Assembly (NCBI GenBank): GCA_014058105.1
Contig: JACGCM010002784.1
Coordinates: forward strand, 2,790,001 to 2,854,000
Direction of reading: 5' to 3'
Length of the DNA stretch: 64,000 bases
Source: Kingdonia uniflora
Lineage: Eukaryota > Streptophyta > Magnoliopsida > Ranunculales > Circaeasteraceae
The position numbers and the translations under genes were made by a program. Below, piece after piece: positions 11,648 through 23,400 of the stretch. Each line of letters opens with the position of its first letter. The first letter of the stretch is position 1. The notes beneath the pieces were generated by a model. It had not been told where the DNA came from. It saw only the letters and a program-made list of their open reading frames with translations, and searched no databases.

Positions 11648-13086
11648 GTGATAATAGTGAAAACCCGAAGGATAGTGCACGAAGAGAGGGCTTCTGTTGA
11701 GATGCAGAAGTTCAAACTAAAATACTTTGGGGATCTGTCTGTAGAGATGCCCACCCCCACTCCCATTCCATCGGCGTATCAGGGTATGTCGGAAGAAGAA
11801 GCGGCCGAAGCTGAAGAAGATTTTTACTGTATGTGGCAACTTCACTGCGTTGTCTTGACAGGCGAGCAACATTGAAGGTATCTTCGCATCCTTGCGAAGG
11901 ACAAGGTTGAGGAGACAGATGTGGGGATCGGTACAACTGCTAGGCATTTATCTCCTGTATCTTACGTATGGTTGGATTCTAAGGTAGGGCCTTCTATATC
12001 TCTACCAACTCTCTAATGCTAGTGGTTATAGAGGAGGCAATGGTGGTCGTGGAGAAGGGAGACAGAGAATGAAAGTCTTCCCCTATATAATCATCATTTC
12101 TTGGCTCTAAGAAGTCTTTATGTTTGGAAAGTTAGTTCAACCACTGTCTTTGTTTCTTTCATAGTTTCCATTTGAAGTTCGGTTCCATGCCTAAACTTTA
12201 AACAAACTTGTGGAAAGGATGATGTTTTTTGTTTCCCAATGCTTGCCTTGCTTCAAAAGATTTTTAGAGTGAAACATCACTAAAGCCAGATGAACTGAAG
12301 GATTTGTTGGCTTTGGAGTTCCTGAAAGACTTGTTATCTGTAAGGTACATGTAATACATATTCAAGCTTAATACAAAATAGTTATTCAAATTTTGTGCTG
12401 ATAGATAGTATAACTCTGGTTATTGAAATCGAGTTATGAGTAATTCAAAGATGTCTGAATAGAGGACGAAATGTAATATATATGATCGGACTGGAAAGTA
12501 CATTTTAGCAAATGAGCTGTAAAAATGTGTTTGTAAAATAAAAATATGTAAAAAATTGTTTCGAACTGAATAACTTAGAATTATTAGGTGAGATAATTGT
12601 AAAAGATTTAGAATAAGTAGGAATTAGAAATTTGATCTCAGGGAGATATCTTTGAAATATTGGATTTGGGGGAAATAAGTTCGAAATCAGGTAGGCCGAA
12701 TCTACGGAGGTCGATGCGAATAGATAAGTTCAAATCATGTTTAATCAATATATTAGGGTTTGTTGTTGTAGAGAAACATAATATATATAAGAATTATGGG
12801 GGATTTGAAGTGATCCAAGAAACTACATAAATAGGGGAAATGAGTATAGTTAGGGAAAATGGTGTGGACTCGATCTGAGAGAATTCGTTATGCCACTGAG
12901 GGACGATTGGTAATAAAAATAGCTAAAATTCGAGTGAGGATTTTCGAGTTGCTGGATTATGATACTGACTTGCCAAAGACCGAATATATATTTTATGGTT
13001 TAGATTGGATAGGTATGGAACTTGAGTTAGGACGTCGCTTCTATAAGGAGTTATTCCAAGAAGTGATTGTGGATCCTTCAGTTTGA
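11648..13086 (+). pseudogene. Two short antisense-strand ORFs near the Tat-A 3' LTR
   Basis: The first (11648-11875) begins MIIVKTRRIVHEERASVEMQ and includes PTPTPIPSAYQGMSEEEAAE. It has a decayed counterpart in element C at about 32265-32560 (PAPIPPTYQGLPGEEAVKAD). The second (12859-13086, 75 codons) begins MVWTRSERIRYATEGRLVIK and has a frameshifted counterpart at about 33508. Each has a TATA-like box upstream (11575; 12827-12833), and these are also seen in element C (32203; 33464). Function unknown. They may be leader exons of the larger antisense gene that follows or separate small genes. Confidence 0.4.
12827..12833 (+). promoter_or_regulatory. Second TATA-like box, antisense strand of Tat-A
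   Basis: ATAAATA followed by gggg lies about 30 bp before ATGGTGTGG at 12859. The element C counterpart is TATAAATATGGG at 33464, also a few tens of bases before the matching ATG. Conserved position and spacing are the evidence. Confidence 0.4.
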
Positions 13087-13443
13087 AAAGAGGATGTGAG
13101 GCTAATTACTGAAGAATAGATTGAGTTGGAAGCTATGAGGATTGGTGGAGGCGAACTGATTAGGTATGGCTCATCTGGGTATTTGGGATGTTTCTTTTGT
13201 AACTATATGTGAGGGAGTTAATTGAATTAGGTCGAATAACTATAAAGGAAATATAATTAGAATGAATTTTAAATTTGCCCTCTTTTGTTGTAAATGTTGT
13301 TTGTGACTATTTTGCATAAAGAATTTAAAATTTTAAAATATAAGAGCTTAGGAAATGACGTCAGCACTTCTATAAGTAGTAGAAGCAAGAATATAAAAAA
13401 CAGATAGCATTGATTTTTTGTTTCTTGTGTTATTGCAAGGAAA

Positions 13444-16400
13444 GTTCGATTGCATGTAAGTGTTGATTCATCATTAGTGTGGGGAGGCCAGATAGAGATT
13501 TGGGTAAGAGAGATGAGAATATATTAATATATAGGGCAAGGGGCAATGATGGGAATGCGCTTTCACCGAAAAGGTGTAAAACGTCTGACATTAATTGTGG
13601 AAGAGACGCCTCGGTTCCAAAACCGAGGGTAGCTCGTGCGAGGCCCAATAACTGCTAGTAGTGAAAGAGATAAACTATAAATAATGCTTCATCTTCTTCA
13701 TTAAAACGTTTATCAACTTCTAAAAAAATTAAAGAATAGTGAAAGAGGAAAGATAAAGAATAGTAAAGATTCTTGTAAAGGATTAGACCAGAGTGATAAA
13801 CAATCAAGGCGAGAGAGGGTTGCGGAGACTGAGTCACGAAGGTGGTTGTATAGTAGCATTGTGAAGGAAGTATTTGGCACTACTTCAGATTAGTTTTCAG
13901 ACGTTGAAGGTTAGTAGATGGATCATGATATTTTGAATATGTTTTTTGAAAGATTTTGTTATTTCCAAAATATGAAAAATTAGTATTTATAGTAATCTAT
14001 AAAAATCTATTTGATATATGTGTCTAAAAGATATGCGAATGATATACGTATATGTATGATGTAGGTGTAAAAGATAATGATAGAATACTTGGACCTGCAT
14101 GTAGGTCGAGAGTGAGGAGTATTTATGTAGAATCAAACCTCATCTTAGATTTATAGTTGAGATGAAGACTTCCCCGGTGATGGAGGCATCGACCTTTAGT
14201 TGTTCGGCTGAGTCTGATAATGTAGAATCTAATAGGAAGAATGAAGTAGAAGTGGTTCAATTTCTAGATTTCCCTGGATAATTGGTATCATACCCTCCGA
14301 ACTCGGATGTGTTTAGAGAGTTTTTAAAATCCAAGGCTCTTATAGGGGGAAGATGGTTGAATTTTAAAGAACATGCCGGTAGGTAGTTTAGAAGATGTAT
14401 AGTAGAATCTGGGGAGGAACATTTCTTTCTATTGGCTGATTTAGAGAAGGAGAAATCGGACAAGGGAATAGACGAATCGATCTCCTTGGAGTAATATGAT
14501 GAGAATATCCAGGGCAACCTGGAAGAGGGTTATTTTGTGTTACCTATCTCAATTAGAGTACGAGTTGAGTCAGCCCTAAGCAATCTTACAAAAAGGATAA
14601 TGAATATCATAGGGGCATGTCTTGCCCAGTTGAACGGGAACATGTGTGAGGTAATAAATGATTGTGAAAGTTTGAATAATTTATGGGTGGAGAATAAGGT
14701 GGAGAGGAGAATTTCTCTTGAAGATGTGTTACAGTTTTATGGAGTGAAAAATTATTTTACAAATGTAGGGCATATTCTCCTGCGAGCTCGTCTCGACTTC
14801 TTTTCTTTGATCTGAATTCAGCAGGTCGGATGTAGAATGATAATGTGATTTGGGTGAAAGGTGATTGCCTTCAGAGAGATGATGAAGAACTCATGGAACT
14901 TCTATATAGAACTGTGAAAGAAAGTAAGTGTAATAGCGTATAATATTTAACTCCTAAAATTGAATGTTATTATGTTATTAATAATGTGTTGTTGTTTGAC
15001 AGGTCATTTGTTGAAGGTGAAGAAGAAGTCCTTGTTAGATACTGTTTCTCAATAAGGGATTGAGCTCGAGGTAGTGCTGAAAGACCTCGGTATTAATCGA
15101 AATAAACGAGTTAACAACAGTTTAGAGAAGGTTTAGAAGTCTTAAGCAATGAGACTAATGATGGGGATTGGAGGCAACAAGAAGAGAGGAGCTGATAGAA
15201 AGACACGAGTGGTTTTGCCAAAGGCCACTGCAGTAGATTTTGCAAATGTTCCAGAGTCTACCACGTCAAGCAAACTAGCTCAGACATTTCCAAATATGAG
15301 GATGGTGAAGCGTTTCTCGACCTCTAGAACCACGGGCAGTGGTAAGGTCGAGGTAGAGGCAAAATTGAAAAGGGTAAACCCTCTTGCTGAACTTTTTGAG
15401 ACGAAGGTCACGGAGAATCGATATGGTGAGGAAGTCGAGCTGAGGGCTGTAGAGGATAGGGCTAGGCTTGCAGCTCGCAAGGGTATGAAAGAGATGAGTA
15501 AAGTGGTAAGTTTGATGATTTGTATGTTTGCTGAATTTGTATTGTGAGTCGGTCTGAAAATATGTTTGATTTTTTTTTGCAAGATGCTCGTTTGATGAAG
15601 AGAATCTGCCTTGGGATGGAGGAGAAAAATGTTGAGCTCGAGAGTGGGAAGGCAAAGCTCGAGAATAAGCTAGTTCGATTGAAGTCCGATTTAGCTCGGG
15701 AAGGGAAGCGACTAGATTTTAGGAAGGCTGCGTAAGAGGTGGAGATTAGCGAGCTAACAGAGGAATCGCAGAAAAATCTGGATGAGGTAGACGTCTAGCG
15801 TGACAGATTTGGGTGCCACCTCCTCGAAATGGGGTATTCTAAAGCTGAGGTGAATGACACTATGGCGGGTACCTTCGTTGACGAAGAGGAGGATGAAGAT
15901 GATGGGGCTGGAGTTGTAAGAGGGTTGGATGGTGTATCTCCCCAAACTGAGCGAAAGAACTAAGTGGATGACATTGTGAACCCAGAGAATAAGAATGAGA
16001 AGGTAGAGTAAAATTGTTGACTCTTTGGTTGTGTGATTATGAGGGGTTTGAGAACTGTAACTTTATGGATCATTGTAGGATAAATTTATGTAGGCTAAGT
16101 GATGTTTGGAAACCTTATTTGTAGGAACTTAAGGATATGAGCCTCAAAATAAATGAATTAAAGAATGAGCTCGCTAAGGTGAAAGACGCCTCAGCATCCC
16201 AGTTAACTTCGCAAGCGGAGCTATAGGTTCGAGAAAAGCAAGAAATATTTGACTTGTATGCTGCATTACTTTAGAGCAACCAAGTAAAAATTAGAGCATA
16301 AAGACATACCAAAAACGTGTTAATAGTTTAGGGGCAATGGTATTCAATTGTGTATAGATAATATTAAAGTATTAAAAAGTTAGAATATTGAAAATGTGTA

Positions 16401-17235
16401 CCATGAAATTGGAAGTACGTGTTATTGTTATTGAGCTGGGATCATACTTCGACCTTAAGTTTAGAAGCAGTTTCATACAGTAGATGTCAAAAAATGATAG
16501 ATATTTGTTAGAAATAAGATTCCTATATGTATTGATTGAGTGTTCTTGAATCAAACTTGATGTATTATATCTGTGATGTAGGTCGAACTGGAGATAGCTC
16601 GCTTGAGTGAAGAAGAGACATGCCAATATAACCAAGATTTTGCGACAAAGTTTGATAGAATGAGATAGGCAAATGTAGATAGAGACGATCAGTACGTAAA
16701 TGTACATTTTAAGTTTGTCGAGGCAACACAAACTGCTGATGACCTTACTCAAAAGATTGAGGAGAAGGATACCGAAATTAGTATGGGGCAAAAAGAGCTC
16801 GCAGAGATGAAGGACGAGACAACGAAGCTCAAAAGATGGAATGATGCCTTGATGGTAAAGAGTAAGGAGGCAGACATGGATCGATACCGTATTCAGTCGT
16901 TCGAAGCGACAAAGAAAGTGTTTTGCCATTTTTTAGCCAGTCTGAAGGATTAAATAATCTGTAAAATGAACGAACAAGAGCAGATTCGAGTTAATTTAGT
17001 GAGTTCCAAAAATAGACTAGAGCGGTTGAAAAGTAAAATGATTGAGAAAGATAGCGAACTGAAGAGAGCTTGAGATGACTTATCTAACTCTAAAATTATA
17101 CTTGAGCAGTTGACTGCAACTTTACCTGTTAAAGATATAGAGTTCTGGTTGGTGCAAAATTTTTGTGATGAGTTGAATGAGAGGGTGGCAAAATTGAAGG
17201 CCAATTTGGCTCTGGCACAATTGAGTTCTTGTTGA
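13444..17235 (+). pseudogene. Spliced antisense-strand gene of Tat element A (coiled-coil protein)
   Basis: Plus-strand coding blocks match those of element C (34124-38274). They are separated by matching introns: from 13910 to about 14106, 14924-15002, 15506-15583, about 15999-16124 and about 16226-16582, most with gtaag-type or gtta donors and ag acceptors. The block at 14240-14815 resembles the 'putative gypsy-type transposon' (Transposase_28-like) proteins found with plant Tat elements (inference from the pattern, not a search). Blocks from 15585 on are heptad-like and rich in Glu/Lys/Leu (for example ERVAKLKANLALAQ), indicating a long coiled coil. Stops interrupt several exons. Compared with element C the 3' end is missing: the gene stops at 17235, where the pol deletion begins. 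Confidence 0.6.
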
Positions 17236-17411
17236 TGCATCATGATGTGGAAATTTTACATGACTAATATCGCAATTTTTGAATAAGATCCCAAGCCGGC
17301 GATTGCTCGACTCAGGTAAAAGTTTGGCTTATTTATCTTGAGGTGTGAGATCGCAACATTCTGATAGTCTCATGCGCTTTAATCCTTAAGAGTTGTTGAT
17401 CTGCTGAATTT

Positions 17412-18991
17412 TTAGATGCCATCTTTGTAAGACTCCAGATCGATAATGTATTCATAGATCCGCCCTTCCATGAAAATTAATTCCAACAACCTTTGTAAAA
17501 CATAGCAGTTGTCAGTAGAATGATGATATACCTTATGATGTATGCAGTACAGACGGCTTTCGATTGGTTCCAATGGTTGAGATAGACGGTATAGCTTATC
17601 CTTGGATAGAGTTGGAAGAATTACGGAGATTCGAACATTTATCTTCGGGAGGACCGGTTTAGGTAATATACCGCCTTTCTGAGGATTGCCAGTGTTGTCC
17701 TTAGAACGCTTTTGATCACCCTGATCCTCCTTTGGTTCATTGCTTCGATATATAGTAAGACCTTTAGTGGTTAGGACGGATTTAGTAGATTTATGCCTTT
17801 CAGACATCATCATTTTAGGTCAACATATTCATTAACCTTGGTGATCATATCCTCCAAGGTCGCTGGTTTGCTGAGGAAGAAGTGCTATTTGGCCTTACAA
17901 TCGAGCTGGAGTGCATTGGTAAAAGCAGTAACATCTGTTTTCTAATCGAGATTATCCACTTTTTGCGCAAGCTCCAAAAACTTCTTTGCAAAAGCCTCGT
18001 GCTTTTCTCCAAGTGACTGTTTAAGACTAATAAGAGAATATAAATTCTCCTCTTTGTCTCTATTTTGAGCATACATCTTGATGAACTATTTCTGCAGCTG
18101 ATCAAATGTGAGTATGGAATCTTTAAGTAAAGAGAGGAACCACCGGAGTGGTTCTTCCTGTAGACTTGTTGTAAAAAGACTGTAGAGGATATAGTTATGA
18201 TTGGAGTACAATCCCAATGAATCATGGTATTGTTGAATGCACTCCTTTGGATCGGTGCCCTTGTATTTACAAATTTTTGGAGTATGGAAACCTTTCGGAA
18301 CTTCCATATCGAATAGTTCTTTGCCAATTGGACTTCCCTGTATCTTGGTAAGGTCGTCTGTAGTTCCTAGAACTTACGCTTCAATCAACTCCTTGATGCG
18401 CTGATCCATATGCTCATGTGTAACGTATTAACGTGTCGCTTGAGTGGCTTGGCGAGGTGGTTGAAGATTATGAGTACTGGTGCCTTCACTCAAACGATCA
18501 CGTGCTAAAATTCGAGGTTGAGGTCGTTGTTCTTCCTCCTAACATTTGGAAAATCTGTGACCTCTGCAGATTTCAGACTAAACTTCACTGCCCAAATGAA
18601 TGGAAGGTTAATGTTCGTGCTAAATATTTTTGGAAATAGCTTTGCTAGTGGCTCCTCGAGGTCTCAATTTGTCCTGCGTAGAAACACGGGAGGTCTCCGG
18701 TACTTAATTGTGATCTCTGGTTTGAGGATCCTCTTGAGTATCTTGTAGAGCCTGTAATGCAGTTTGCATGATTGTTATCTCATCTTCATATCATTTGAAC
18801 GTTGTCAAACAAGCTCATCTCTCGGCTTCGAGCTCCTTCTTGCGGAGCTCTCGGTTAAGAGTTAACTGACGCTCGAGCTCATTACGTTTTTCTATTTTAG
18901 CGGGGTGATTTGCCCGTAGTTCTGTAAGTTGTTCCGGGTCAACAGAAAGATCGAGCTGGATTCTGGTTGTTGGTCGTTTGGAAGTGACCAT
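17412..18991 (-). pseudogene. Tat-lineage gag, decayed (element A)
   Basis: The minus-strand start ATG is at 18991, just inside the PBS. Recognisable parts are the capsid-like core (EVPKGFHTPKICKYKGTDPK, then a QEEPLRWF motif, 18307-18086) and the C-terminal part (17813-17412) with a histidine/cysteine region (YCIHHKVYHHSTDNCY) typical of Tat gags. Several frameshifts and stops separate these. The inverted copy in element B (53631-55318) is collinear. No protease or RT follows; the frame ends about 180 bp from the end of the antisense gene. Confidence 0.7.
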
Positions 18992-19051
18992 GATTGGAGA
19001 GTAATAGTAGAATGAATGTATACCTTAAGATATTGTGGAAATGTCTTATTT

Positions 19052-19067
19052 CCCACAGACGATACCA
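19052..19067 (-). promoter_or_regulatory. Primer binding site of Tat element A
   Basis: The minus strand reads tggtatcgtctgtggg, two bases inside the 5' LTR end. Element B has tggtgtcgtctgtggg in the same place. The tRNA partner is not assigned here. Confidence 0.65.
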
Positions 19068-19069
19068 AA

Positions 19070-19669
19070 TAAAATGGCCTAATTTTGTAAGCTCGAGATG
19101 GATCAGAATTTTCTCTTATACCAATGTTCCTGTGACAAAAACTAATATAAAGCAAGAAATGACACAAGTTATTTAGCTTGGAAAGCCTTTGAATAGGTAA
19201 AAAAATCATGACCTCGAGTTGAAGATTTTAGTAACAGTAACTTTTATTGCTTGAGGCTGATATCTTATTAAAAGTGATCTCTCGAACTAGAAATACTTGA
19301 TCTTGAAAATAAGAAATTTGGTGTTTGAGAATCTATAAAATCTAGTTTTCTTGGTGATTTGACATATATTTTTCTAGGTCTCTGTCTCTTCTGGAACTTT
19401 TTCCTTATATAAGCCTTGCCTGCAGTTCGTTATCATGATGAAGTACATTCTCCAAACAATAAGGGAAGTGGTGGTTGACTGAGTAACTGTTAAGTTTGTG
19501 AGAGACAGGTGTCTTTGATTTGTTCATGCTTTTCTATTGTGCTCGATCCACGTTCTTCATCAGTTCGTGGTGTAGGTATCAATGCTGACTGTTCATGTAA
19601 CGTGTAGAATGCGTGAGTATGATATGGAGGTAGTTCGAATTGGGTTAGCTCGAGGGATAGGTCCCTACA
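19070..19669 (-). repeat. 5' LTR of Tat element A
   Basis: 600 bp, matching 10723-11311. Its first bases are mutated (taaaatggcc where the other copy has tgtaatggcc). The terminal ...ccctaca is intact and followed by the TSD. Confidence 0.85.
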
Positions 19670-20111
19670 AAGAGGGTTTTAAGAAAATCATTCAATTCAT
19701 TGACTGAAAGGAAGAATGGGAAGATCGATGAAACTTGATTTGCCGATTCGGTCTGTAATTCTTAAAAAACAACTGTTGTTTTATCACGAGGAAGAGTTCT
19801 TGGGTGTGATCATTGTAGTTTTCTATTATGTTTTCTTTGATTATAGATGCGCAATTGGTTTGTCATTTGGGATATTGATCTTTTACTTCGTATCTTGAAG
19901 TAACTCTTTTGTGTCATCATAATCCCCTTCATAAGAAGGGCAGAGATCTTGCAATCTTTTTCATGTATGTACGATTGGAGTAATTCTGGAGTTTTTTCAT
20001 ATATTGATCTAATTGAAAATGGTTGCGAGAAAATGTTGGAATGTTGCTTTGGTTGTAGTAAACTCCCAAACCAATCATAAAGATATAGATAGTATTTCGC
20101 ATTCTATCATA
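19670..20111. other. Flank between Tat element A and MULE-2, no gene
   Basis: About 440 bp with no convincing gene; a 60-codon plus-strand frame at 19716 is not supported by any motif. Part of it (about 19790-19850, 'gagttcttgggtgtgat') resembles 10660-10710 on the other side of Tat-A. It is repeated inverted at 52510-52951, with roughly 5 percent differences by eye. Confidence 0.5.
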
Positions 20112-20340
20112 GGAGTCCGGATTTGACTACCCACCTTAACAGAGGGTTGTCACGACCCTCTCTTTCATTGGCTTAGATAGTTAATAGAGTTAATAAATTA
20201 AATAACTTATTTAAACTCTAAAATATTTTATATAATCTCTCTCTTCTGGTCTCTCACCTCTCTTCAACCAAATACTCTTCTTCTCCTTTCCTCTCTCTCT
20301 CTCCTTTTTCTTGCTGCAAATGGTAAATTTCCCTCCTTGG
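20112..20340 (+). repeat. Left TIR of MULE-2
   Basis: Homologous to 3756-3965, with the AT-rich core, CT-rich tract and the 'ttgctgcaaatggtaaattt' stretch before the gene start. Confidence 0.85.
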
Positions 20341-20416
20341 CATAATGGATTCGAATAATGTAACTCTAGTTATTTTTTAAAGCATATCTAACTATAATTC
20401 TATTGCTGCTTAGCGA

Positions 20417-23400
20417 ATGGATTCGAATAATGGAGCAATACAGTTGGATTCAGTCGATGAAATAATACAGTCTGGTTTCGATGAAGATAATTTTGATGAA
20501 TTGGGGGATGATTTGGATTCGCAAGGTATTTCTCAACCCGCATTTAATAATGAACAAGAGCCAAGAATTGGTATGATATTCGAAAGTGTCGAAGAAACAT
20601 TTAAGTTTTATAATTCTTATGCTAGACGAATCGGGTTTAGTGTGCGCAAGAGATGAACAAACTAAAGTAATAAAAGTGTTATAATATTAAGAGCATTATT
20701 TAGTTGTAGTTGTGAGGGTTTCAATTAGAAAAAGAATACTCCAATTAAAAGACGAGATGACCGAAGGTTTGGATGTGAAGCAATGTTTGAGATAAAAGGC
20801 ACTGACAATGGGAAGTATGAAGTGATTAAGTTCATTATATCACACAATGATCATGACTTAGTTCCAGAATCTAGTGTGCATTTGATGAGGTCTCAACGTT
20901 ACACAAAACCATCTCAGGTTGGAATCACCAATATAATAACCTCTGCTTGCATGAAGAATAAATAAATTTGTACTTATTTGACAAAGGATGCTGGCAGACC
21001 GGATAATCTCAATTTTATTCCAATAGATTGTAACAATTTAATTAGGAAAAGGAAGTCTGAGTTTCTTCAAAAGGGGGATGCACAATGTCTTCAAAACAAC
21101 TTTAAGCACTGGAAAAAAGCGAATAAGTTCTTCTACTACTCTATTCAAACAAACGTGGGTAACAAAATAAGTAGATGCTTTTTCTGTGATGGAAAATCTA
21201 GGCGAGATTATGGATTGTTTGGTGATGTCACAGGCTTTTACGCTACATACATTACAAATACTTAAGATATGATTTGTGCGTAGTTTGTTGGAGTCAATAG
21301 TTACAGCCAAACTACAATTTTTTGGTATGGTTTATTAGAGCAAGAAACATCGAAATTGTTAGTCTGGTTATTTAACACTTTCTTAGAAACTATGGGAGGC
21401 AAGAATCCAAAAACAATATTCACTGATCAAGATTTGGCAATTGCTAAAGCCATCAAAGATTCATTTCCAGATGTTCAACATCACCTATGTTTGTGGCACA
21501 TCGGACAAAATGTGCGTAAAAATCTTGGTAGTGTTTACGGTAAACTCTCTAATTTCAAACACGATTTATGTGCATGCATATATGATAATGAGACGGTAAA
21601 AGAATTTGAAGAAAAATGGGATGCATTACTTGAAAAATAGAAGTTAAGAGAGAATGAGTGGTTGAAAGGAATATATAAGCTACGTGAAAAATGGGCTTCA
21701 TTGTATCGACGTAGTAACTTTTGCGCAGGTATGACAACTTCCCAGAGATGTGAGAGTATTAATTTCTTTTTGAAAAAGTATTTCTCAAAAAGTCTTATTC
21801 TGGCGGAATTTGTGTTCTACGACTTCCAAGATGAGAAGAGGCAGAGAGAAGAGCAAAAAATGCAACTTGGCAAACTAGACCTATCCATATATGAGAATGG
21901 GTCGTTGAGATTAAAGCATCAAAGAAGTATACAAGGAAAGTATTCTACGACTTCCAAGATGAGATAAAAAAAACTCTTAATCTAGTATTGACCATGACAA
22001 ATGAAGATGAAGAATCAGCCACATATGAAACTAGGAGAAAGAATAATCGTGGAAGAACTCGTGTAGTAACATACATTCCCTTAGATCAATCAGTACGATG
22101 CAGTTTTAAATTTGAACGAATTCTTTGTTCTCACGCACTGAAGTTGTTCCACGAAAAATAATGTAATCAAACATGTAATTAAAGAGGACATTCTTGAAAA
22201 GGTGGAGCAAACATGTAATCAAAGAGGACATTCTTGACGGGTATGGGGAAGCAATTATGGATGACACAGATCCATCGCCTTTCACCCGATATAGTGAATT
22301 ATAAAATATCGCACAGAGGATTGTAACTAACTATGCAAGTAGCAAGAGCCAATCTGCACTTGTTAGATCCCTATTGCTGAGGTAGAAGCAAAGATGGCAT
22401 CTTTTGCAATTTCTGAAGAAGGAGACGGTACACAAAATTTGGATGATCATGAAGAACAACCTCCTTCCGACGATGATGCATCATTAAAATATCCAAAAAG
22501 GAAAAATATCAAAGGAGAACTAAAAAGAAGACTTAAAGGTGTTTTAGAGATGAATGTCCCTAAGAAAAGAGCTTTATCAAAGCAAATAACTAAATTATTT
22601 TTTATTGTTTATGATGGAACTTGTTAAATTGTATGTCTAATACTTTCATTAAAAAAATATAAGGAGGTGGTCAAAACAAGCATGGAGAAATTAATCCAGA
22701 TGAGACGCTTGCTCTCGGTACTACTAATACTTACCAAACTATAGGTCAGTTGATTTATCTTTTAATGTTAAGTTTTAGTCACTTAAGATGTTATCTAATA
22801 AGAACCCAAATTTGGTCTTGGAGATTGTGAATGTTCTGCTGCACATTACCATACACTTGCATATTCCTGGTTTAAAGAGCTGCTCTAATTTTGTCGCATT
22901 TGTAAGCAAAAGAAGTTACAGTTGCCATAGACACCTTGTGGCCAGTTATGAAATCTGGGTTGTGAAAAGATCTGTCATGTCTAGCCCAACTTCTTGAGAG
23001 TCCAGCATGGTTATTACGCCAAGTATAAGAAGAACCAGTGAAGGATGCTTCAATCATCCCTGAGACCTGGGCCATCACCTCAAACTCTCTAATAGAAACA
23101 ATTGAAGCAGCCCAACCCCCAAGTCTTTCAGATTGGCTTCTAACTGCATTAAAATCTCCAACAAGCATCTAAGAACCATTGATATTTGTTGATAATGATA
23201 TAATATCCTTCCACAAAGGTACTCTTCCAACAGGTACACATTTAGCATACACAAAAGAGGCCAAAATGCTCAATAAATTGTTATAAGTAACCAAACAATG
23301 TAACATCTGATCTTTTTCTTTCCAGTCTCCATCTCCAGCTGTCTTTCACCATCTTACATGCCTTCTGGGCATTCCAAGCCCTTGTTCTTAGATACCTTGA

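Larger units (their letters stand above)
10723..19669 (-). mobile_element. Tat element A: Ty3/gypsy retrotransposon lacking pol
   Basis: The element is bounded by related LTRs (10723-11311 and 19070-19669). It has a PBS-like motif inside the right LTR and a purine tract (minus strand) inside the left one, so it reads right to left. The flanks aagaa (10718-10722) and aagag (19670-19674) are the target duplication; the copy in the right arm still has aagaa. The interior holds gag (minus) at 17412-18991 and a spliced gene on the opposite strand at 11648-17235. Protease, RT, RNase H and integrase are absent: the antisense gene ends and gag begins within about 180 bp. It is thus a non-autonomous deletion derivative. 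Confidence 0.8.

Noticed and set aside
16372..16929. 185-codon minus-strand ORF, hydrophobic
   Set aside because: It lies opposite the coiled-coil exons and an intron of the antisense-strand gene; it is a shadow frame, not conserved in element C.
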